DNA of 64,000 bases from Pseudomonas sp. FP2196 (GCF_030687715.1 NZ_CP117445.1:4577501-4641500), one strand, 5' to 3'. Shown: positions 49,908-61,330, counted from the first letter of the stretch. Notes: a model not told the origin generated them from the letters alone. Made by a program: numbers and translations.

Positions 49908-50888
49908 CTAGCCGCGCTCAGGCGGCACCGACGACAATTCGAACGGACTACTGCTGCGCCGCTGGTTGCGATCTTCCCGCGGCGTGGCACCGAAGAAGTT
50001 GCGGTAGGCGCTGGAGAAATGCGGCCCCGAGGAGAAACCGCACGACAGGCCGATCTGGATGATCGACTTGCTCGTTTGCATCAACATCTGCCGGGCCTTG
50101 TTCAGGCGCAGTTCCAGATAGTACTGGCTCGGCACACGGTTGAGGTATTGCTTGAAGATCCGCTCCAACTGGCGACGGGATACGCACACGTGCTGGGCGA
50201 TTTCGTCGGTGGTCAGCGGTTCTTCGATGTTGGCTTCCATCAGCAACACCGCTTGGGTGAGCTTCGGATGGCTGGAACCGAGACGGTTCTGCAACGGAAT
50301 ACGCTGACGCTCGCCGCCCTCGCGGATGCGCTCGACCACCAACTCTTCCGACACTGCACCGGCCAGTTCCGCACCGTGATCACGGGCCAGCACCGCCAAC
50401 AACAAGTCGAGTACCGACATGCCGCCGCACGCGGTCAGGCGATCGCGATCCCAATCGAACAGATGACTGGTGGCGATGACTTTCGGGAAGCGTTCGGCGA
50501 AATCGTCCTGCCAGCGCCAGTGCACTGCAGCGCGATAACCGTCGAGCAAACCCAACTGCGCCAACGGATACACGCCGGCCGACAAACCACCGATCACGCA
50601 TCCGGCACGCACCAGTTGCTTGAGCGCACTGCTCAGTGGCGAGGCCAACGCGGTTGGCGGCTCATCGGCGAGCAGGAACAGTTTCTGGAAGTTTTCCAGC
50701 TTGCCGGCCCACGGCTCGCCGGGCAGTTGCCACGCGCCTTCGACGGGCGGCTCAGCCTGCAAGAACGACAGTTCGTAAACCACATCCGGGTGCACCCGCT
50801 GAGCAACACGCAAGGCCTCCTCCGCCAGCGCCAGCGTCAACGCTTTAGTGCTGGGCCAAATCAGGAAACCAATTCGATGGGCAGTCAT
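49908..50888 (-). CDS. argR: Arginine-responsive regulator ArgR (AraC family)
   Basis: About 326 residues from ATG 50888. N-terminal DJ-1/PfpI-like (GATase1) sensing domain (HRIGFLIWPSTKALTLALAEE; GLSAGVYPLAQLGLLDG) and C-terminal AraC HTH pair (TTDEIAQHVCVSRRQLERIF; SIIQIGLSCGFSSGPHFSSA). Unrelated to E. coli ArgR. It activates aru and aot operons and represses arginine synthesis in P. aeruginosa. Last in the leftward aot direction, behind a large hairpin repeat. No strong SD is visible. Confidence 0.93.
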   Translation of the reverse strand: MTAHRIGFLIWPSTKALTLALAEEALRVAQRVHPDVVYELSFLQAEPPVEGAWQLPGEPWAGKLENFQKLFLLADEPPTALASPLSSALKQLVRAGCVIGGLSAGVYPLAQLGLLDGYRAAVHWRWQDDFAERFPKVIATSHLFDWDRDRLTACGGMSVLDLLLAVLARDHGAELAGAVSEELVVERIREGGERQRIPLQNRLGSSHPKLTQAVLLMEANIEEPLTTDEIAQHVCVSRRQLERIFKQYLNRVPSQYYLELRLNKARQMLMQTSKSIIQIGLSCGFSSGPHFSSAYRNFFGATPREDRNQRRSSSPFELSSVPPERG

Positions 50889-51003
50889 GGGCGGGCAATC
50901 CGAAACGAGGAACGGTGATGAAGGCAAGGGCCAATGCTAGCCCGAAAATGAACGTAAATCCTGAAACCAACAAAGATCAAATGTGGGAGCTGGCTTTTCA
51001 CAC

Positions 51004-51094
51004 ATCCCCTGTAGGAGCTGCCGAAGGCTGCGATCTTTTGATCTTAAAAACCAACATCAAAAGATCGCAGCCTTCGGCAGCTCCTACAGGGGAT
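51004..51094. repeat. Large inverted repeat (GTAGGAGCTGCCGAAGGC type)
   Basis: Arms CCTGTAGGAGCTGCCGAAGG...TTTTGAT and its complement, 38 bp each and nearly perfect, around a short centre. The same element is at 58,180-58,265. It separates argR from aotP. A half-REP (TGTGGGAGCTGGC) lies at 50,982-50,994. Confidence 0.85.
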
Positions 51095-51142
51095 CCGGGA
51101 CGGCGGAGCATGCACTATTTCAGTGCAAAGCGGCAGACCCGT

Positions 51143-51907
51143 TTACTTGAGGCTACCCGACAGGAACTGTTGCAGACGCTCCGATTGCGGATTAACCAGC
51201 ACTTCGCGCGGGTTGCCGCTCTCTTCAACAACACCTTTGTGCAGGAACACCAACTGGTTCGACACTTCACGGGCAAAGCCCATTTCGTGGGTCACCACGA
51301 CCATGGTGCGACCTTCCTGAGCCAGCGCCTGCATCACCTTGAGCACGTCGCCCACCAGTTCCGGATCGAGGGCCGACGTCGGTTCGTCGAACAGCATCAC
51401 TTCCGGCTCCATCGCCAGCGCACGGGCAATCGCCACACGCTGCTGTTCGCCGCCGGACATGTGCCCCGGGAACGCATCCTTACGATGGGCCACACCAACC
51501 TTGTTCAGGTAGTGCTCGGCTTTTTCGCGGGCTTCGGCCTTGGACACGCCCAGTACGTGGACCGGCGCTTCCATGATGTTTTCCAGCGCGGTCATGTGCG
51601 ACCACAGGTTGAAGTGCTGGAACACCATCGACAGACGCGAACGCATGCGTTGCAGCTGCTTCGGATCAGCGGCTTTCAGTGCACCGTCCTTGTTGGCGAC
51701 CAGTTTCAGCTCTTCGTTGTTGAGCAGGATCTTGCCCGCGTGCGGCTGCTCGAGCAGGTTGATGCAGCGCAGGAAAGTACTTTTGCCGGAGCCACTGGAG
51801 CCGATGATGCTGATCACATCGCCGGCTGCCGCTTTCAGGGAAACACCCTTGAGCACTTCGTGACTGCCATAGCGTTTATGCAGGTCTTGGACTTCAAGTT
51901 TGTACAT
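51143..51907 (-). CDS. aotP: Arginine/ornithine ABC transporter ATP-binding protein
   Basis: 254 residues from ATG 51907. Walker A GSSGSGKST near 39, Q-loop, signature MSGGEQQRVAIAR, Walker B VMLFDEPTSALDP and switch His in VVVTHEMGFAREV. Polar amino-acid type (HisP/ArtP). Powers AotQM permease. Confidence 0.95.
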   Translation of the reverse strand: MYKLEVQDLHKRYGSHEVLKGVSLKAAAGDVISIIGSSGSGKSTFLRCINLLEQPHAGKILLNNEELKLVANKDGALKAADPKQLQRMRSRLSMVFQHFNLWSHMTALENIMEAPVHVLGVSKAEAREKAEHYLNKVGVAHRKDAFPGHMSGGEQQRVAIARALAMEPEVMLFDEPTSALDPELVGDVLKVMQALAQEGRTMVVVTHEMGFAREVSNQLVFLHKGVVEESGNPREVLVNPQSERLQQFLSGSLK

Positions 51908-51934
51908 GCGGTCGGTTCTCACAAAAACAGTCAG

Positions 51935-53047
51935 TCAGTCGTTGAGCAAGCGCCCGTGACGCAGCGCTTCGCGCCCCGCCACCTTGGCCAGCCAGAAACC
52001 GGGTTGGGCATAGCGCAGCCGTTCAATGGCAAACAGCACCCCGGACGTACCAGCACATACCGTGCTGACCCGATCGGACACAGGGTCGATCACTTCAAAA
52101 ATCTCGTCACCGGCTTCAACCCACTCGCCAGGTTGACGCAGAAAACTCACCACGCCAGGGTGCGGTGCAAGCAACAACTCAGTGCCCTCGAACGGCATGC
52201 CTTCGCACGGTTCGTGCGCCGGGTTCGGCCACTCGCCAGTGATCAGGCCCTGCTCGGCGAGGAACGCCAGAATGCCTTCAGCATACGCCTCGGCCTCGGC
52301 GCGGCCAGTGTCGGCCTGACCGCCCAGCTCAATGGTCGTCGCCAGACACGCCAGCGGAATCTGTGCATCCGGGAACTGACGCGACAGACGCAGCCACGGC
52401 AGCGAGCACGCTTCATCAAAAGAGCTGCCGCCGGAATCTTCCGCCAGCAAACCGACCTTCACATTCAGATGCGCGGCCAGCGAACGCCACTGCGGCCAAT
52501 GCTGCGGCAGCGCATACATGTGCAGCGCGGCTTCGGCGTCGCAGTGCAAGTCGAGCACCACATCGGCGGTGCAGGCATGGCTGAGCAACACGCGCTGCAT
52601 GCCTTGCAACTGGCTGCTCGCTGGCGGCAATGCGGCCAGGTGATCAGCCATCGCCTGACGGATCAGCCGAATGTTGGCGTGCGGATCATCACCGAGGCTG
52701 TCGGCGAGCGCCGCCGCAACGGGTGCGCTCAGTTCAACGAAATCACGGTTGAAATTCTTGCCGCTGCCCGCCTCGAAACGACCCTGGAAATTGCCTTGCA
52801 GCAATTGCCCAAGCCCCAACGGATTTGCCACCGGCACCAGCTCGATCACGCCGTTGAGCAGGCCTTTGGCTTCCAGTTCGCCGAGGCGTTTTTTCAGCTC
52901 CCAGGCGGTGCGCATGCCGGGCAATTCGTCAGCGTGCAGGCTGGCCTGAATGTAGGCCTTGCGCTCGCCTTGTCCGAAACGGAAGACCGAAATCTTGCGC
53001 TCGCTACCTAAGTGGCTCCACGGCAAAACGTGGTCGATGCGTTCCAT
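51935..53047 (-). CDS. aotO: AstE/AspA-family hydrolase AotO
   Basis: 370 residues. Zinc site of the succinylglutamate desuccinylase/aspartoacylase family: SLHADELPG (His, Glu) and VLDLHCDAEAALH; a C-terminal biotinyl-like beta domain (PHPGVVSFLRQPGEWVEAGD). In P. aeruginosa the gene at this place (aotO) is not needed for uptake and its substrate is not known to me. Stands between aotM and aotP, 28 bp before aotP. Confidence 0.88.
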   Translation of the reverse strand: MERIDHVLPWSHLGSERKISVFRFGQGERKAYIQASLHADELPGMRTAWELKKRLGELEAKGLLNGVIELVPVANPLGLGQLLQGNFQGRFEAGSGKNFNRDFVELSAPVAAALADSLGDDPHANIRLIRQAMADHLAALPPASSQLQGMQRVLLSHACTADVVLDLHCDAEAALHMYALPQHWPQWRSLAAHLNVKVGLLAEDSGGSSFDEACSLPWLRLSRQFPDAQIPLACLATTIELGGQADTGRAEAEAYAEGILAFLAEQGLITGEWPNPAHEPCEGMPFEGTELLLAPHPGVVSFLRQPGEWVEAGDEIFEVIDPVSDRVSTVCAGTSGVLFAIERLRYAQPGFWLAKVAGREALRHGRLLND

Positions 53048-53048
53048 A

Positions 53049-53747
53049 TCAGTGCTTCCGCGGCGCGAGGTAGCTCAACCAGCGACGCTCGGCCAGCTTG
53101 AACAGCTTGACCAGAATGAAGGTCAGGCACAGATAGAACACGCCGGCGGTGATGTACGCCTCGAACGGCAGGTAATACTGCGCGTTGACAGTACGCGCCG
53201 CGCCGGTGATGTCGATCAGGGTCACGATGGACGCCAGACTGGTGGTCTGCAGCATCATGATCACTTCGTTGCTGTACTGCGGCAGCGCCCGGCGCAGGGC
53301 AGACGGCAGCAGGATGCGCTTGTACAGCTTGAAGCGCGACATGCCCATGGCCTTGGCCGCTTCGATTTCACCGTTCGGCGTGGCCTTGAGGCTGCCGGCG
53401 ATGATTTCTGCGGTGTAAGCGCTGGTGTTGACTGCGAAGGCCAGGCACGCACAGAACGTTGCGCTGGACAGCCACGGCCAGAGGAAGCTTTCACGTACGG
53501 CTTCGAACTGCGCCAGACCGTAGTAGATCAGGAACAGTTGAACCAGCATCGGTGTGCCGCGAATCACGTAGGTGTAGAGCCACGCGGCGCCGTTGACGAT
53601 CGGGTTCTTCGAGACGCGCATCAGGCCCAGCGGCAGCGCCGCCAACAGACCGAAAAACAACGACAGCGCGAGCAATTTGAGGGTGGTCACCAGGCCGCCG
53701 AAGTACAGCGGCAGAGCCTCCCAAATGACGTTGTAGTCGAAGATCAT
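53049..53747 (-). CDS. aotM: Arginine/ornithine ABC transporter permease AotM
   Basis: 232 residues with five membrane spans and the EAA-type loop EIEAAKAMGMSRFKLYKRIL. Overlaps aotQ by four bases (ATGA). Pairs with AotQ as a heterodimeric channel. Confidence 0.95.
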   Translation of the reverse strand: MIFDYNVIWEALPLYFGGLVTTLKLLALSLFFGLLAALPLGLMRVSKNPIVNGAAWLYTYVIRGTPMLVQLFLIYYGLAQFEAVRESFLWPWLSSATFCACLAFAVNTSAYTAEIIAGSLKATPNGEIEAAKAMGMSRFKLYKRILLPSALRRALPQYSNEVIMMLQTTSLASIVTLIDITGAARTVNAQYYLPFEAYITAGVFYLCLTFILVKLFKLAERRWLSYLAPRKH

Positions 53748-54433
53748 AGATCAGCCGCCCTTACGCCTACCGAGTAGCGCTTCTCAAGTTGACGCAGGAT
53801 CAGCAACGAAACGCTGGTGATCACCAGGTACATCGCCGCCACTGCGAGGAAGAAGGTAAAAGGTTCGCGGGTGGCGTCTGCCGCCTGCTTGGCCTTGAAC
53901 ATCATGTCTTGCAGACCGACCACGGAAATCAGCGCGGTGGCCTTGGTCAGTACCAGCCAGTTGTTGGTGAAGCCGGGAATCGCCAGGCGAATCATCTGCG
54001 GCACCATCACCCGGAAGAACACCTGAAAACTGCTCATGCCGTACGCCATGCCGGCTTCGGCCTGACCTTTGGGGATCGCCATGAACGCGCCCCGGAAGGT
54101 TTCCGACAGGTACGCACCGAAGATGAAACCGAGGGTGCCGATACCGGCGGCCAACGGGTTCAGGTCGATGTAGTCGTCATAGCCGAGCATCGGTGCCACG
54201 CGGTTGAGCAAGTCCTGGCCGCCGTAGAAGATCAGCAGGATCAGCACCAGATCGGGAATCCCGCGGATCACCGTGGAATACAGATCGCCCAGCCAGGCCA
54301 GCCAGCGCACCGGCGACAGGCGCAGCGCGACACCGATCAGCCCGAGAACGATGGCCAGAGCCATGGACGACAAGGCGAGCTGAAGCGTCAGCCATGCGCC
54401 ATCGAGGATGACAGCCCCGTAGCCTTTCAACAT
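53744..54433 (-). CDS. aotQ: Arginine/ornithine ABC transporter permease AotQ
   Basis: 229 residues, HisQ-type permease with five spans and the EAA-type loop GQAEAGMAYGMSSFQVFFRV. Preceded by a strong hairpin after aotJ that probably lowers its expression relative to the binding protein. Confidence 0.95.
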   Translation of the reverse strand: MLKGYGAVILDGAWLTLQLALSSMALAIVLGLIGVALRLSPVRWLAWLGDLYSTVIRGIPDLVLILLIFYGGQDLLNRVAPMLGYDDYIDLNPLAAGIGTLGFIFGAYLSETFRGAFMAIPKGQAEAGMAYGMSSFQVFFRVMVPQMIRLAIPGFTNNWLVLTKATALISVVGLQDMMFKAKQAADATREPFTFFLAVAAMYLVITSVSLLILRQLEKRYSVGVRAADL

Positions 54434-54460
54434 GATTCAGGTCCTCGAAAGTTGGGATGA

Positions 54461-54503
54461 AAAAATGGCGCAAACCGCAGAGATTCTGTTGCTTGCGCCA
54501 TTT
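54461..54503 (-). terminator. Hairpin between aotJ and aotQ
   Basis: On the minus strand AAATGGCGCAA-n19-TTGCGCCATTT followed by TTTC, just after aotJ. Looks like a partial terminator or RNA-stabilising stem, fitting the higher need for periplasmic binding protein. Confidence 0.65.
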
Positions 54504-54524
54504 CGGACTTGTCGCAGAGACGTC

Positions 54525-55298
54525 TTACTTGCCGTAGATATCGAAGGCGAAGTACTTGTCCTGGATTGCCTTGTATTTGCCGTTTTCGCGGATGGCCGCG
54601 ATGGCAGCGTTGATCTTGTCTTTCACAGCGTCGCCCTTGCGCACGGCGATACCTACGCCGTCGCCGAAGTATTTGACGTCGGTGAACGCCGGGCCTGCGA
54701 AGGCAAAGCCTTTGCCAGCGTCGGTATTGAGGAAACCGTCTTGCAGCAAGGTCGCGTCAGCCACGGTGCCGTCGAGGCGACCGGCGGCCACGTCGAGGTA
54801 GATTTCGTTCTGCGAACCGTATGGCTTGATCTCGGCACCCAGCGGAGCCAGGACTTCGCGGGCGAAACGCTCGTGGATCGAACCACGTTGCACGCCGATG
54901 TTCTTGCCCTTGAGCTCAGCCAGACCTTCGCTGACCTGAGTACCGGCCTTCATGACCAGACGAGCCGGGGTGTTGTAGTACTTGTTGGTGAAGTCCACGG
55001 ACTTCTTGCGATCTTCAGTGATCGACATGGACGACAGGATCGCGTCGATCTTGCGCACTTTCAGTGCCGGGATCAGACCGTCGAACTCTTGCTCGACCCA
55101 CACACACTTAACCTGCATCTGCTCGCACAGCGCGTTGCCGATGTCGTAGTCGAAACCAACGATGCTGCCATCCGGTGCTTTCGATGCGAACGGAGGGTAA
55201 GCCGCTTCGATACCGATCTTCAGAGGTTTTTCATCAGCGAAGGAATTCAGCGACAGCACGGACAGTGCCAGGGCGCCAAGCAGCACAAGTTTCTTCAT
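54525..55298 (-). CDS. aotJ: Arginine/ornithine periplasmic binding protein AotJ
   Basis: 257 residues from ATG 55298 (GGAG seven bases upstream; the longer frame to 55454 is not used). Sec signal [21 protein letters not shown] cleaved before [11 protein letters not shown]. Then the SBP_bac_3 fold with [20 protein letters not shown], the polar amino-acid signature [13 protein letters not shown], and the conserved [11 protein letters not shown]. Leads the leftward operon aotJQMOP-argR. Confidence 0.96.
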   Translation of the reverse strand: MKKLVLLGALALSVLSLNSFADEKPLKIGIEAAYPPFASKAPDGSIVGFDYDIGNALCEQMQVKCVWVEQEFDGLIPALKVRKIDAILSSMSITEDRKKSVDFTNKYYNTPARLVMKAGTQVSEGLAELKGKNIGVQRGSIHERFAREVLAPLGAEIKPYGSQNEIYLDVAAGRLDGTVADATLLQDGFLNTDAGKGFAFAGPAFTDVKYFGDGVGIAVRKGDAVKDKINAAIAAIRENGKYKAIQDKYFAFDIYGK

Positions 55299-55479
55299 CT
55301 TGGGACTCCATCGGTAAAGGGCAAAAACGGCAGAGTGAGCAACAGCCCAATATGCGAATGGTGAATCGGAAATCGGTTGCTGCATCGGTGGGAAATTTCC
55401 CATTGAAACCGTCAGAGGTTTCAACGTCAGCCACGATGAGCCAGTGATCGGCATTCTAACGACAGGCCCGAAGCCGATA

Positions 55480-55495
55480 TTTCTTCAATGCGACA
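55480..55495 (-). promoter_or_regulatory. Putative ArgR site of aotJ
   Basis: TGTCGCATTGAAGAAA fits TGTCGC-N8-AA. Weaker copies (TGTCGT at 55464, AGTCGC at 55525) flank it about 30 bp either side, i.e. on one helix face. It is 180 bp before the aotJ start. Confidence 0.55.
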
Positions 55496-55849
55496 ACTAA
55501 TTACAGATGCACAGAGAAAGCGACTTGAGCGCATTGACAGCCTTGCAAATTCATGCAAGAGCGAAAGATTGTGAACCGATCTATGCTGCAAATTGCGGGC
55601 CTATTATTCGCAAACCCTTCTAATCCGGCAAGCGCAGCGTTGTGTCTTATTTTTCACGAGGTGTTTTGAGGCTCTAAAACGGGGCAATGCGTTTCCCTTT
55701 GCCTCGGTTTGGCGCGGGCGGTTACACATTCGGTTACGGGGATGAGGGTGGGTAACAGCGGAAAATGTCTTACGCGGGAAATCGATAATTATTGGTTGGG
55801 TGGGGTTTGAGTTCCGACAGTGGACTACACCTTCGTCTGACAAATTGCT

Positions 55850-55931
55850 ATCGCGAGCAGGCTCACTCCTACAGTTGACCGCGTTCCACCTGAAGAAACG
55901 CTATCAACTGTAGGAGTGAGCCTGCTCGCGA
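55850..55931. repeat. REPIN (GTAGGAGTGAGC type)
   Basis: ATCGCGAGCAGGCTCACTCC ... TGTAGGAGTGAGCCTGCTCG, with inner AACTGTAGG pairing; same type as at 40,426. Confidence 0.85.
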
Positions 55932-55992
55932 TGAGGCCAGCCCTATCAACCCGAATCTGCGTTGAAACTCAAACCTCCGACACACTAAAAAC

Positions 55993-56020
55993 CTGTGGGA
56001 GCTGGCTTGCCAGCGATGAG
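55993..56020. repeat. Single REP
   Basis: CTGTGGGAGCTGGCTTGCCA and following GCGATGAGGCC, an unpaired REP of the GTGGGAGCTGGC type close to the acs terminator. Confidence 0.65.
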
Positions 56021-56052
56021 GCCAGTCCGACCACTACAAAACCTGTAGACAC

Positions 56053-56091
56053 AAAAAAGCCCCGCCCGGCAAACACCGGACGAGGCTTTCG
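56053..56091 (-). terminator. Intrinsic terminator of acs
   Basis: On the minus strand AAAGCCTCGTCCGG-tgtttg-CCGGGCGGGGCTTTTTT, 19 bp after the acs stop. Confidence 0.85.
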
Positions 56092-56109
56092 ATGCATCAG
56101 ACCGAATGC

Positions 56110-58065
<1,956 letters not shown>

Positions 58066-58179
58066 CTTTCCTACCTCGGTGTAATAGTTGTTTTTGTATG
58101 ACCCCGTTGTAGCCGGAGCGGCCCCATAGAACCATTCGACGATGGTAGTAACAAGCCCAGCTATTGCCCTGCACACCAC

Positions 58180-58265
58180 CTGTAGGAGCTGCCGAAGGCT
58201 GCGATCTTTTGATCTTGCTCCTGAAAGGCAACGTCAAAAGATCGCAGCCTTCGGCAGCTCCTACA
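58180..58265. repeat. Large inverted repeat, second copy
   Basis: TGTAGGAGCTGCCGAAGGCT...CTTTTGATCTT and complement, the same element as at 51,004-51,094 with a different centre. Lies in the acs leader region, 115 bp upstream of acs. Confidence 0.85.
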
Positions 58266-58516
58266 CGGGAATCGCGGTGGCTTTCGGGGATTGTTACCAA
58301 ATCTGCCAAAGGTGTTTATCAAAACCCGCTCTGTTTACCCCCACCCCATCTCCTTAAAATTCACCTCGCCGACAAGGCAAAGCGATTAACAACGTTACAG
58401 CCCCCACGAAGGCCGTTAATCCAGCTCTCCAAGTAACGAAAAAAAGCAATGAAGTTCCACACGCAACCCCAAAAAGGTTGCGTGACCCCACTCGACCTCA
58501 AAAAGGTAACTTTGAA

Positions 58517-58777
58517 ATGAAAGCTTTATTGGTTCTGGCCCTCAGCAGTCTGTGCGCAACCGCCATGGCAGATGAGGTTCCGACTGATGTCGCACAGCAA
58601 CAACCGGTTGTTGAGGAATACACTTACTCCACACACCTGGACATCGCCAAAGTTGTTTCGATGAGCGAAGTTCCGAATGTCTGCGAAGTGGTTCCGGCAA
58701 AAATGGAATACGACGACTCCAAAGGCCAGCGTCACATCCTGCGTTACAGCATCATGGGTAACGGCTGCACCAATTGA
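58517..58777 (+). CDS. DUF2790 periplasmic protein
   Basis: 86 residues from ATG 58517 (AAGGTAAC upstream). Signal MKALLVLALSSLCATAMA cleaved before DEVPTD. The DUF2790 body has THLDIAKVVSMSEVPNVCEV ... MEYDDSKGQRHILRYSIMGNGC, with two Cys that may form a disulfide. Small secreted family of Pseudomonas, role unknown. A TTCG-capped hairpin follows. Confidence 0.85.
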   Translation: MKALLVLALSSLCATAMADEVPTDVAQQQPVVEEYTYSTHLDIAKVVSMSEVPNVCEVVPAKMEYDDSKGQRHILRYSIMGNGCTN

Positions 58778-58832
58778 TGAGTTCAGACTGCACCGAATTG
58801 GATCTCTCAGCGCATCAATGAGGGTCGATTCC

Positions 58833-58852
58833 AGCCCGACTTCGGTCGGGCT
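58833..58852 (+). terminator. Hairpin after DUF2790 gene
   Basis: AGCCCGAC-ttcg-GTCGGGCT, a stable tetraloop stem 55 bp after the stop. The T run is poor (CAGTTGTGTCT). Confidence 0.6.
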
Positions 58853-58887
58853 CAGTTGTGTCTGGAACCGTCAAAAATGCTTGCAAA

Positions 58888-58902
58888 ACACTAGATGTAG
58901 TG
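58888..58902. promoter_or_regulatory. NrdR box
   Basis: ACACTAGATGTAGTG matches the NrdR-box palindrome (ACACTATATATAGTG-like). Boxes usually come in pairs about 31 bp apart; no good second copy is seen. It lies about 430 bp before nrdB. A -10-like TATAAT at 59,072 is nearer to nrdB. Confidence 0.6.
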
Positions 58903-59330
58903 AAAAAGCCGATTTTTTGTTCATTTTTTGAGCAAATCCACAAATACGAAATTTCTGCGAAAAAAAATCTTTCCCCGGCAAAGCCCTGTAAACCCACGCT
59001 CTCACTGAAAAACCACCCTCCCCGACCGCTCCATGCGCGGATTCGCCTCAGCACAGCCCGTTTTTTTTCCCTATAATGCCGCCCTAATCGGGACAGCAAT
59101 ATTCCCTTACAGGGATGAACAGCCCATCTGAAGCCCCGCAGCAGCGTTCAACGCGAGCTGCGCCCGTCAGAGGCTCTCGGAACCCCGTACAAAATTCTGT
59201 TTTATTGCCTGCCTTAGCTGCTGCAAAAAACGATTCCTTAAGATCCAACGCGGTCTGTACGACCGTGTGAAAAACCAACCAATCAGGTTTCACACGGGGC
59301 GACAGGCCCTCACGCAGGAGACGACACGTC

Positions 59331-60581
59331 ATGCTGAGCTGGGACGAATTCGACAAAGAAGACAGTGAAGTAGCAGCAGTGAAAGGCGCCAACGCCGGCC
59401 ACGCTACTGAAGCCAACATGGACCGCCTCGACAACGCTGGCGGCGCCGCAGCGCTGGAAGCCCGCGCCGTCACCGCCGACGACTCGGCCGCCGTGGCCCG
59501 CGCCAAGGCTGCACTGAACTCCCTCGACGTCGCCGAAGGCCTCGCCGAACTCGAAGGCGCCTCCGCCCGTGTCGCCGTTGACGAAAAGCGCATGATCAAC
59601 TGCCGCGCCGACCTCAACCAACTCGTGCCATTCAAGTACGACTGGGCCTGGCAGAAGTACCTGGACGGTTGCGCAAACCACTGGATGCCGCAAGAAGTCA
59701 ACATGACCGCCGACATCGCCCTCTGGAAAAACCCGGAAGGCTTGACCGACGACGAGCGCCGCATCGTCATGCGCAACCTCGGCTTCTTCTCCACCGCCGA
59801 CTCCCTGGTTGCCAACAACCTGGTGCTGGCCGTGTATCGCCTGATCACCAACCCGGAATGCCGCCAGTACATCCTGCGCCAGGCCTTCGAAGAGGCGATC
59901 CACACCCACGCCTACCAGTACTGCATCGAATCGCTGGCCATGGATGAAGGCGAGATCTTCAACATGTACCACGAGATCCCATCGGTCGCGAAAAAAGCCA
60001 CCTGGGGCCTGAAATACACCCGCTCGATCTCCGATCCGAAGTTCGAAACCGGCACCGTCGAAACCGACAAAGAGTTGCTGCGCAACCTGATCGCCTACTA
60101 CTGCGTTCTGGAAGGCATCTTCTTCTACTGCGGCTTCACCCAGATCCTCTCCATGGGCCGCCGCAACAAAATGACCGGCGTCGCCGAGCAGTTCCAATAC
60201 ATCCTGCGCGACGAATCCATGCACCTGAACTTCGGCATCGACGTGATCAACCAGATCAAAATCGAAAACCCACACCTGTGGGATGCCGAAATGAAGGAAG
60301 AAGCGACCCAGATGATTCTGCAGGGTACGCAGCTGGAGATCGAATACGCGCGTGACACCATGCCTCGCGGCGTACTGGGCATGAACGCGGCGATGATGGA
60401 GGACTACCTGAAGTTCATCGCTAACCGTCGTTTGTCGCAGATTGGTTTGAAAGAGGAATATCCAGGGACGACTAACCCGTTCCCATGGATGAGCGAGATT
60501 ATGGACTTGAAGAAAGAGAAGAATTTCTTTGAGACGCGGGTTATTGAGTATCAGACTGGTGGGGCGTTGAGCTGGGATTGA
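59331..60581 (+). CDS. nrdB: Class Ia ribonucleotide reductase, beta subunit
   Basis: 416 residues from ATG 59331 (AGGAG upstream). An Ala-rich N-terminal extension of about 85 residues precedes the R2 core from [12 protein letters not shown]. Iron ligands include E122 (PQEVNM), E188 and H191 (EEAIHTH) and the pair in RDESMHLNF. The C-terminal TGGALSWD should dock to NrdA. Forms the tyrosyl radical for dNTP synthesis. nrdA is not next to it: upstream are the DUF2790 gene and acs. The roughly 550-bp upstream region has an NrdR box and no gene. Confidence 0.96.
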   Translation: MLSWDEFDKEDSEVAAVKGANAGHATEANMDRLDNAGGAAALEARAVTADDSAAVARAKAALNSLDVAEGLAELEGASARVAVDEKRMINCRADLNQLVPFKYDWAWQKYLDGCANHWMPQEVNMTADIALWKNPEGLTDDERRIVMRNLGFFSTADSLVANNLVLAVYRLITNPECRQYILRQAFEEAIHTHAYQYCIESLAMDEGEIFNMYHEIPSVAKKATWGLKYTRSISDPKFETGTVETDKELLRNLIAYYCVLEGIFFYCGFTQILSMGRRNKMTGVAEQFQYILRDESMHLNFGIDVINQIKIENPHLWDAEMKEEATQMILQGTQLEIEYARDTMPRGVLGMNAAMMEDYLKFIANRRLSQIGLKEEYPGTTNPFPWMSEIMDLKKEKNFFETRVIEYQTGGALSWD

Positions 60582-60585
60582 TTGA

Positions 60586-60620
60586 TATGGCCCTGCTGCT
60601 CCAATTGCAGCAGGGCCATA
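60586..60620 (+). other. Perfect hairpin after nrdB
   Basis: TATGGCCCTGCTGC-n7-GCAGCAGGGCCATA directly after the nrdB stop, then AAAATATC. Fourteen paired bases without T run; more likely a 3' stabiliser than a classical terminator. Confidence 0.6.
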
Positions 60621-60661
60621 AAAATATCAAAAGGCTGTTATTCAGAAGGCAGAAACAAGAA

Positions 60662-60695
60662 ACCCGCAGCAATCGCGCCAACGATTGCTGCGGGT
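60662..60695 (+). terminator. Hairpin, likely terminator
   Basis: ACCCGCAGCAATCG-n6-CGATTGCTGCGGGT then CTTGACC; second stem of the nrdB 3' region, weak T run. Confidence 0.5.
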
Positions 60696-60836
60696 CTTGA
60701 CCGCACCATTGAACAGAAGCCCGAGGGTGCGGGCCGTGACTGGAAGAACTCAGATCACGAAGCATTGGGAAAATGCGCGACGTGATTATAGACATCTTTC
60801 GGACGGTTACAACGGCCTCACGTCGGAGAATTCGTC

Positions 60837-60965
60837 ATGAACGATTATCCGGTGGCACCGCCAGGATACAGAGCTGTTTTCTGTATGAGTTTCAAGCACT
60901 GGCGTAGCGGAAAGGACGTCTTTCGCAAAGACGGGCGTCCTTTCTGTTTTTTTGTGAAAGCCTAA
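60837..60965 (+). CDS. Small hypothetical protein
   Basis: 42 residues from ATG 60837 with GGAG eight bases upstream: MNDYPVAPPGYRAVFCMSFK ... KDGRPFCFFVKA. Aromatic and basic, soluble. The 3' half lies over a stem (AAGGACGTC ... GGCGTCCTTT followed by a T run near 60,935), so the same bases may serve as a terminator. I recall similar short proteins in other Pseudomonas but no function. Confidence 0.5.
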   Translation: MNDYPVAPPGYRAVFCMSFKHWRSGKDVFRKDGRPFCFFVKA

Positions 60966-61018
60966 CCGTGCGGGACAGGCAACTGTCCCGCTCTATAATC
61001 ACGTAAAGAGTAATTCGT

Positions 61019-61309
61019 ATGAAGCAGACAATCATTGATGCTATCAACAACAATCAAGTTTTGACGTTCACATACAGCGGTATTCCGCGAGTAGTCGAGC
61101 CTCATGCTGTTGGCCTTTCTCGTACTGGAAAAGAAGTACTTCGTTGCTTTCAGACATATGGAGGACACGTGACTCCGGGCCATGAGTGGGATCTTTGTGA
61201 ACTCAATAAAATATATGACCTGGAAATATCTGGCGCTACTTTTCACGCTTCTCGACCTGGTTATCGTCGCGGCGATAGCCACATGACTGATATTTTTGCG
61301 GAGCTCTAA
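61019..61309 (+). CDS. Small WYL-domain-like protein
   Basis: 96 residues. Pattern VLTFTYSGIPRVVEPHAVGL, TGKEVLRCFQTYGGH and HEWDLCELNKIYDLEI followed by RPGYRRGDSHM resembles stand-alone WYL domains (ligand or nucleic-acid binding), without the HTH part. Such proteins are common in islands and defence loci; role inferred only. Followed by a terminator. Confidence 0.6.
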   Translation: MKQTIIDAINNNQVLTFTYSGIPRVVEPHAVGLSRTGKEVLRCFQTYGGHVTPGHEWDLCELNKIYDLEISGATFHASRPGYRRGDSHMTDIFAEL

Positions 61310-61330
61310 CGTTCCAATCAAAAAAAGCGG

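Larger units (their letters stand above)
55299..56109. other. Long intergenic region aotJ / acs
   Basis: About 810 bp. It holds the aotJ leader, an ArgR-type site at 55,480, a REPIN at 55,850, a single REP at 55,993 and the acs terminator. Frames within it have no SD or coding character. Confidence 0.6.

Noticed and set aside
50915..53011. 698-codon open frame on the plus strand
   Set aside because: Antisense to aotP and aotO, which carry clear motifs on the other strand.
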